DNA of 64,000 nucleotides from Adineta steineri (taxonomy: Eukaryota > Rotifera > Eurotatoria > Adinetida > Adinetidae), in assembly GCA_905250115.1 (NCBI GenBank), contig CAJNOI010000097.1:166658-230657 (forward strand), given 5' to 3'. Below, one piece after another: positions 59,744 to 64,000 of the stretch. The first letter of the stretch is position 1; each line of letters opens with the position of its first letter. The position numbers and the translations under genes are program-made. The notes beneath the pieces were generated by a model that did not search any database, was not told the origin of the DNA, and saw only the letters and a program-made list of their open reading frames with translations.

Positions 59744-60564
59744 ATGATCATGTCTTCGTTTTTTGTTGGACTCTTAACTCTGCTATTACTGAACCAATTT
59801 GCGAAAAGTTTATATGTAACACCAACGTTTGAAGATGAACGTGGCTTTCAATCGGCTGGATATCCGTAAGAATGATGAATATATACGAAAATAAAATAAT
59901 ATTATTCTATACTTATATCGTTACAAATGTAGAGCGATGACGAAAGAACGTGCATATCAACTTCTCTATCCATCGATCAGCAGTCGATCAAGTGCAGATG
60001 CATTTCTTGATAAGCTCGTTGTGCCAGGTGGAGAAACACCAATCAAGTTTTTCTGGTCAGGTTTTGGTGTTCCTAATAGTGCTGAAGTAGCTGCTGAAAT
60101 AGCACGTTATCATAATGGAGTAACACTTGAGATGCTACTTGAAAGACCAGAAAATGCTGCTGTAAAACAACAAATGTGTATTTGGCCGGCAAGAGAGGAT
60201 ATCTCGCCTGTTGCTGAAGCTTGTCGAGCACAATGGAGACGTCTCTCGCAGGTATATGCAGAGAAAGCACGAGGTAAATTATTTTATCTATGAATGATCA
60301 TCAAAGTTTGTGAGCAAATAGAAGAGATAGAATCCATTTATTTTAGGACCTGTCACTCCCATACTTGGTGATCACGTAGCGCCTGACAGTGTATGGATGA
60401 CACATGAAAAAAATGCTCTCAATCAGAGTCAACAAAAAGGAAACTATATTTATGGATTTCAACGTCCAATGAATCTTTACGAAGTATACTGCGTCAAAAT
60501 GGCTAAGTCTAGATCCGATTATCCAGAAATTAAAGAAAAAATATGCACGAAGCAAACTGGTTAA
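59744..60564 (+). CDS. Secreted protein, possibly ADP-ribosyl-cyclase/NAD-glycohydrolase-like
   Basis: Three exons (59744-59865, 59933-60273, 60347-60564), 226 residues, phases consistent. Signal peptide MIMSSFFVGLLTLLLLNQFAKS. Then AYQLLYPS, PIKFFWSGFG, a gap, NGVTLEMLLE, CIWPAREDISP, RAQWRRLSQVYAEKARGPV, PDSVWMTHEKNAL. The order FxWSG, TLExxL, W, WxxLSxxYAxxAxGxV, SxWxxxE resembles the CD38/Aplysia ADP-ribosyl cyclase family, whose catalytic residues are two Trp and a Glu. The usual five disulfides are missing (few Cys), so it would be a bacterial/fungal-like variant. The alternative is an unrelated secreted effector. Identification is tentative. Confidence 0.45.
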
Positions 60565-61174
60565 TATTATGTTTCTACCTCACATATTATTTGATCAATA
60601 TATCTTCATTGTTTTTGCTTTTCTGAAATAAATAAATTCTTTGACGAAAGGACATACTGAGAGATTTAACAGCGTCCGATTCGATAGAGAATATGACAAA
60701 GATTTTTTAGATGATTTATTTCAAATTCTTCACCCACAACCGCATTCACAGCCTCGAGTCTTCGAACAACCATATAATATCTCAAACAAAGCCAATAAAC
60801 ATCGAGTATTCTTTATGAATTATTCGTTATATAAAATGAGTAGAAAAAAATATTTTATTTAAATTATTGCTGCATATATTATGCTAACTTCTTCACCAGA
60901 CTCGTCAATGAAGTTATTCGTTACTTGTCAGGCTTTTTTCTTTTTTCTTTGATATTTGTTGAGCACTTTCAACAATTAGTTTAATCAAGAAAATACTAGT
61001 CAACAAAAATGGTCTTGTAACAGTTGTCGTGCAGTGGAATCATAAATGTATTTTTTCTGCTGGAAAACACTTGCTGCACAATGTATGGTGCATTTTTGAC
61101 GACGAGTAAATATTAAAATGGCAGGAAAAAAATAGTAACTACGGAGTTCAAACAATTTTGAAACAAAAAATAAC
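60565..61174. other. Spacer with a short open frame
   Basis: A 70-codon frame near 60650-60862 (ERFNSVRFDREYDKDFLDDL) looks mildly coding but has no start in good context and no known motif; it may be a gene relic. Confidence 0.3.
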
Positions 61175-63526
61175 ATGTTTTGGCTAATGATTGTTTTATC
61201 TGTATTATCTGCTGTCGAATCGATTAAAATTGGTAAAATAGACAATTATATCATGATTGGTATTATAAATAACTCATTGATTGGCATAAGTGAAGATCAA
61301 TGTATTTGTCAAATGATCAAATCAAATTTTTCAACATTAAATTATTTTCAAACTAATAAAACATGTAACTTATTAAATAATAATATGAATTTGATTTTAA
61401 TTGAATTTAATCTCGATTCATTTTTTATATTTATTAATCGATCATCTTTATTAATCACGAGTATTCAATCAAGTAAGAGACTTCTTCGAAGTGGTTCATT
61501 CTATTTAGAATATAAATGAAGTCTTTATAGTCTGATATCAATTAAAAAATGATTGAAAAAAGATTCAACTATCATTTTATCGTAGATAGATCTCTGTACA
61601 TTCTAAAACTAATTCTATTACTGACGTCATACAGCTAACATTTGTAACTACAAAAATATCCGATCAAGATATCCAGACCTCTCGTTGAATTATTTTTAAC
61701 ATCTAATCTTTTAATGTTTTACGGTTCGTTCTCAAATGTCTCAAGCTAGTTTCTATCTAAATTTACAGTCTATAAATTTAATTTAAAATATTGACTATCC
61801 CTACTTCTATAAACCTAATTTTCCTGAAGATCAATCTGTTTCAATATTGATTTTTATTAAAATACAGAAAACATAGTTCACTGAAAAACTAAAATTATTT
61901 TTATTTACGAAACCCTCGGATGTTTCTTATCGGCTGAAAGTTTATGCACATATATCTCTTGTCCAACGTTTTAGGCACATCGATGTCGACAACTACTACA
62001 AAATCAACGTCAACATCAACATCAACAACAACCACAACAACAACATCAACATTAACATCAACAACAACATCAACGTCAACAACAACGTCAACATCAACGT
62101 CAACATCAACATCAACATCAACATCAACATCAACATCAACATCAACAACAACCACAACAACAACAACAACAGCAGTCACGTGTAAGATCTTTTTTCTATA
62201 AACATTGAAGTTACACATGAGAAGAATGTGTTAGTATCTATCTCATTTGAAAAAAATAATGTTAGGGATTCTTTCAGTTGACAAAAAACAAAGAAAACTT
62301 ATCTTGTTTTTTATGAGTCGTCCATCGATATTGAGTTCTCTTTATCGCTATTAATTAGTAAAGGACGTGATCGTTGTGATAGAAGCATGCAAATAGTATT
62401 GACAAACTTTTATAGTGTTGGAAATGTGTCATTCATTTTTGATCTTCAATAATATCACGTTATCTATTTGTTTTTAGTCATACCAACTGGAATATATGCT
62501 CTGACAATTCCAACATGTGCCACTTGGAGTCAGTTAGGAATCACAGTAGCTGGAAATGCTAATGGAACATCAGGTTCCGACTTATATTCACTCGCGAGTC
62601 CCGTCGGCATCTTTATCGATAATAATGATACTCTATATATTGCTGATCGAGACAACAATAGGATTATGATGTACTATGCCAACGCAGCTAGTGGATTAGT
62701 CGTTGCTGGTGATCTTACAGCTGGTAGTAGTTCCAGTCAATTAAATTCTCCTAAAGGTGTTGCTGTTGATCAATATGGTTCCATCATTGTTGCAGATAGT
62801 TCGAATTATCGAATTCAAAGTTTTCCATCTGGTTCGATGGTGGCCAATACAATAGCAATGAACAGTGTAGTCAATCCTCTCGGACAAATTCGAGATTTAC
62901 ACATTGATGTTAATAATAATATCTATGTTACCGATTCCGATTACAACCGAGTTGTAAAATTTTCTACTGGCAATGCAGTTGGTGTTGTTTTAGCACCTAC
63001 TAATGGTACAGGTTCAGCGGCCAATCAATTGTTAGGGCCTTTTGGTAATTTTATAGATGGCAATCAAACATTGTACATAGCTGACACTAGAAACAGCAGG
63101 GTGCAAATGTGGATTTCTGATGCGATAAGTGGAATAACTGTTGCCGGCGAGACTGGTGTAGCTGGTTCAAGTTTGGCATTGTTGAGTAATCCAGAAGCGA
63201 TTACTGTTGACAATAACGGGTATGTTAATAAAGTTTGGATTAAAACAATTTATTTTAATGATAACGATATATTAACTTTCATTGGCAGGTATATATACGT
63301 GGTAGATGAAGGCAATGCTCGCGTTGTTAAGTGGACAACAAACTACACTACAGGTGGTGTCTGCGTAGTCGGTTGTAGTGGTATTATAGGGTCAGCTAAT
63401 AATGAGCTTAATGGTCCTCGAGATGTAAAATTCGATTCACAAGGAAATTTATATATCACCGATCAAGCAAACCATAGGATACAAAAATTTTTGATACAAC
63501 TGCCTACATCACCTTGTTCACCGTAG
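61175..63526 (+). CDS. Secreted NHL-repeat beta-propeller protein with Thr-rich linker
   Basis: Four exons (61175-61472, 61975-62181, 62478-63219, 63289-63526), 494 residues, phases 1, 1, 2. Signal peptide MFWLMIVLSVLSAVES; a Cys-containing N-domain (DQCICQMIKSNFS, NKTCNLLNNN) of PAN/apple-like look; a Thr/Ser linker coded by exon 2; then a propeller of about six NHL units, e.g. SPVGIFIDNNDTLYIADRDNNRIM, SPKGVAVDQYGSIIVADSSNYRI, NNNIYVTDSDYNRVVKF, NQTLYIADTRNSRVQMW, GPRDVKFDSQGNLYITDQANHRIQKF. The 69-nt intron 63220-63288 is in frame, so retention would add 23 residues. NHL propellers bind proteins, RNA or polysaccharide; the ligand is unknown. It is one of a family common in rotifers. Confidence 0.82.
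62009..62176. repeat. (ACATCA/ACAACA)n coding microsatellite
   Basis: Hexa/trinucleotide repeats that encode the Thr-Ser linker of the NHL protein; the reading frame is preserved on the plus strand. Confidence 0.9.
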
Positions 63527-64000
63527 TGAATACTCATATTCGATCATATAATTATTGCCTACAAGATGTCTAGTTCTGCTACATTTTAAAAAAGACATTT
63601 GATGAAAACGAAAAACAGTGACACACTGATACTCATATTTTCGATTTTCTTGACAGTCATATAAATGACTGAGTATAATGTTACTATATATTTTATTGAT
63701 CTATCGTACTATCTTTTATTTATTTTTTTGTGCTTTTATCAGTCATTTTTTGTTGTTGATGTTGTACAAACACTCATTCTTTTCAAGTTCTTGAAACGTG
63801 TATTTTTGACTCATTCGCTACATATACTACGATCTTTAGAAAGACAAAGACAAGTCTTTTTTATTGCTTTGATCTCGAGAATGACAAACGTAAAGATAAT
63901 AAAAAATGAATGCAATACTTCTAAATTCAATTAAAAGGACTTCTGTAGCAACATAATCGTATTTTTGATAATTGTTTTCTTGAGAGAAAAGAATTACTAG
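63527..64000. other. 3' flank to window end
   Basis: AT-rich, one 89-codon frame without motif; nothing supportable. Confidence 0.4.

Noticed and set aside
61901-62218. Val/Asp-rich minus-strand frame
   Set aside because: Antisense of the ACATCA microsatellite that codes the Thr-Ser linker of the NHL gene.

Overview
The window is eukaryotic nuclear DNA: AT-rich, spliced genes with mostly 50-100 nt GT-AG introns, long UTR/intergenic spacers, and one 100-N scaffold gap at 42102-42201. The gene repertoire points to a bdelloid rotifer. It combines conserved animal housekeeping genes, expanded families typical of bdelloids (7TM receptors, NHL-propeller proteins, ankyrin/ADP-ribosyltransferase proteins, LRR proteins), single-exon genes of bacterial or fungal flavour, and interstitial GGGTGT tracts that match the TGTGGG-type telomere repeat reported for bdelloids. 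This assignment is inference; no marker gene (rRNA, COI) is present. No tRNA, rRNA or CRISPR was recognised.

Layout. 1-1334: 3' part of a leucine-rich-repeat gene with one 84-nt phase-0 exon per repeat. 1.7-6.9 kb: a graveyard with two paralogous unknown gene ends, a 3' carboxylesterase fragment, a topoisomerase II relic, a decayed transposase and several telomere-like foldbacks. 7.7 kb: a 7TM receptor. 9.9-42 kb: a conserved block of ABRACL/Costars, an NCS-type EF-hand protein, REC114, uridine-cytidine kinase, WDR83, the AP-1/AP-2 beta subunit, a WAP plus ten-antistasin-domain membrane protein, a single-exon PfkB kinase, an RPxSA-repeat protein, VIPAS39/SPE-39 and kinesin light chain. 42.2-43.8 kb: a REEP5/DP1-like gene that runs into an LRR exon at the gap. 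47-53 kb: a Thr-stalked membrane protein, an ankyrin-ART protein and a second 7TM receptor. 53-60.6 kb: an accessory region with a duplicated inverted-repeat element, thiaminase I, a TauD-like fragment, an NNMT-type methyltransferase and a possible ADP-ribosyl-cyclase-like secreted protein. 61.2-63.5 kb: an NHL-repeat protein.

The two most interesting observations are these. First, the 47 bases at the very start of the window are the exact reverse complement of the 47 bases flanking the right side of the N gap. The 80-nt LRR exon cut by the gap is completed to exactly 84 nt, with a splice donor, by window bases 48-51. The simplest reading is that the segment 1-42101 is placed in the wrong orientation, and that REEP-like exons plus ten LRR exons form one gene of about 499 residues. 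Second, 14 loci carry short foldbacks whose arms are telomere-like (GGGTGT)n capped by CTTGAG/CTCAAG. Thirteen of them lie outside the conserved 8-42 kb block, and several sit exactly at the edge of broken genes.

The genes do not form operons. Functional links are few: VIPAS39, AP beta and kinesin light chain all act in membrane traffic, and the 50-60 kb region clusters enzymes that use NAD+ or nicotinamide (ART, NNMT-like, cyclase-like) beside a thiamine-degrading enzyme.
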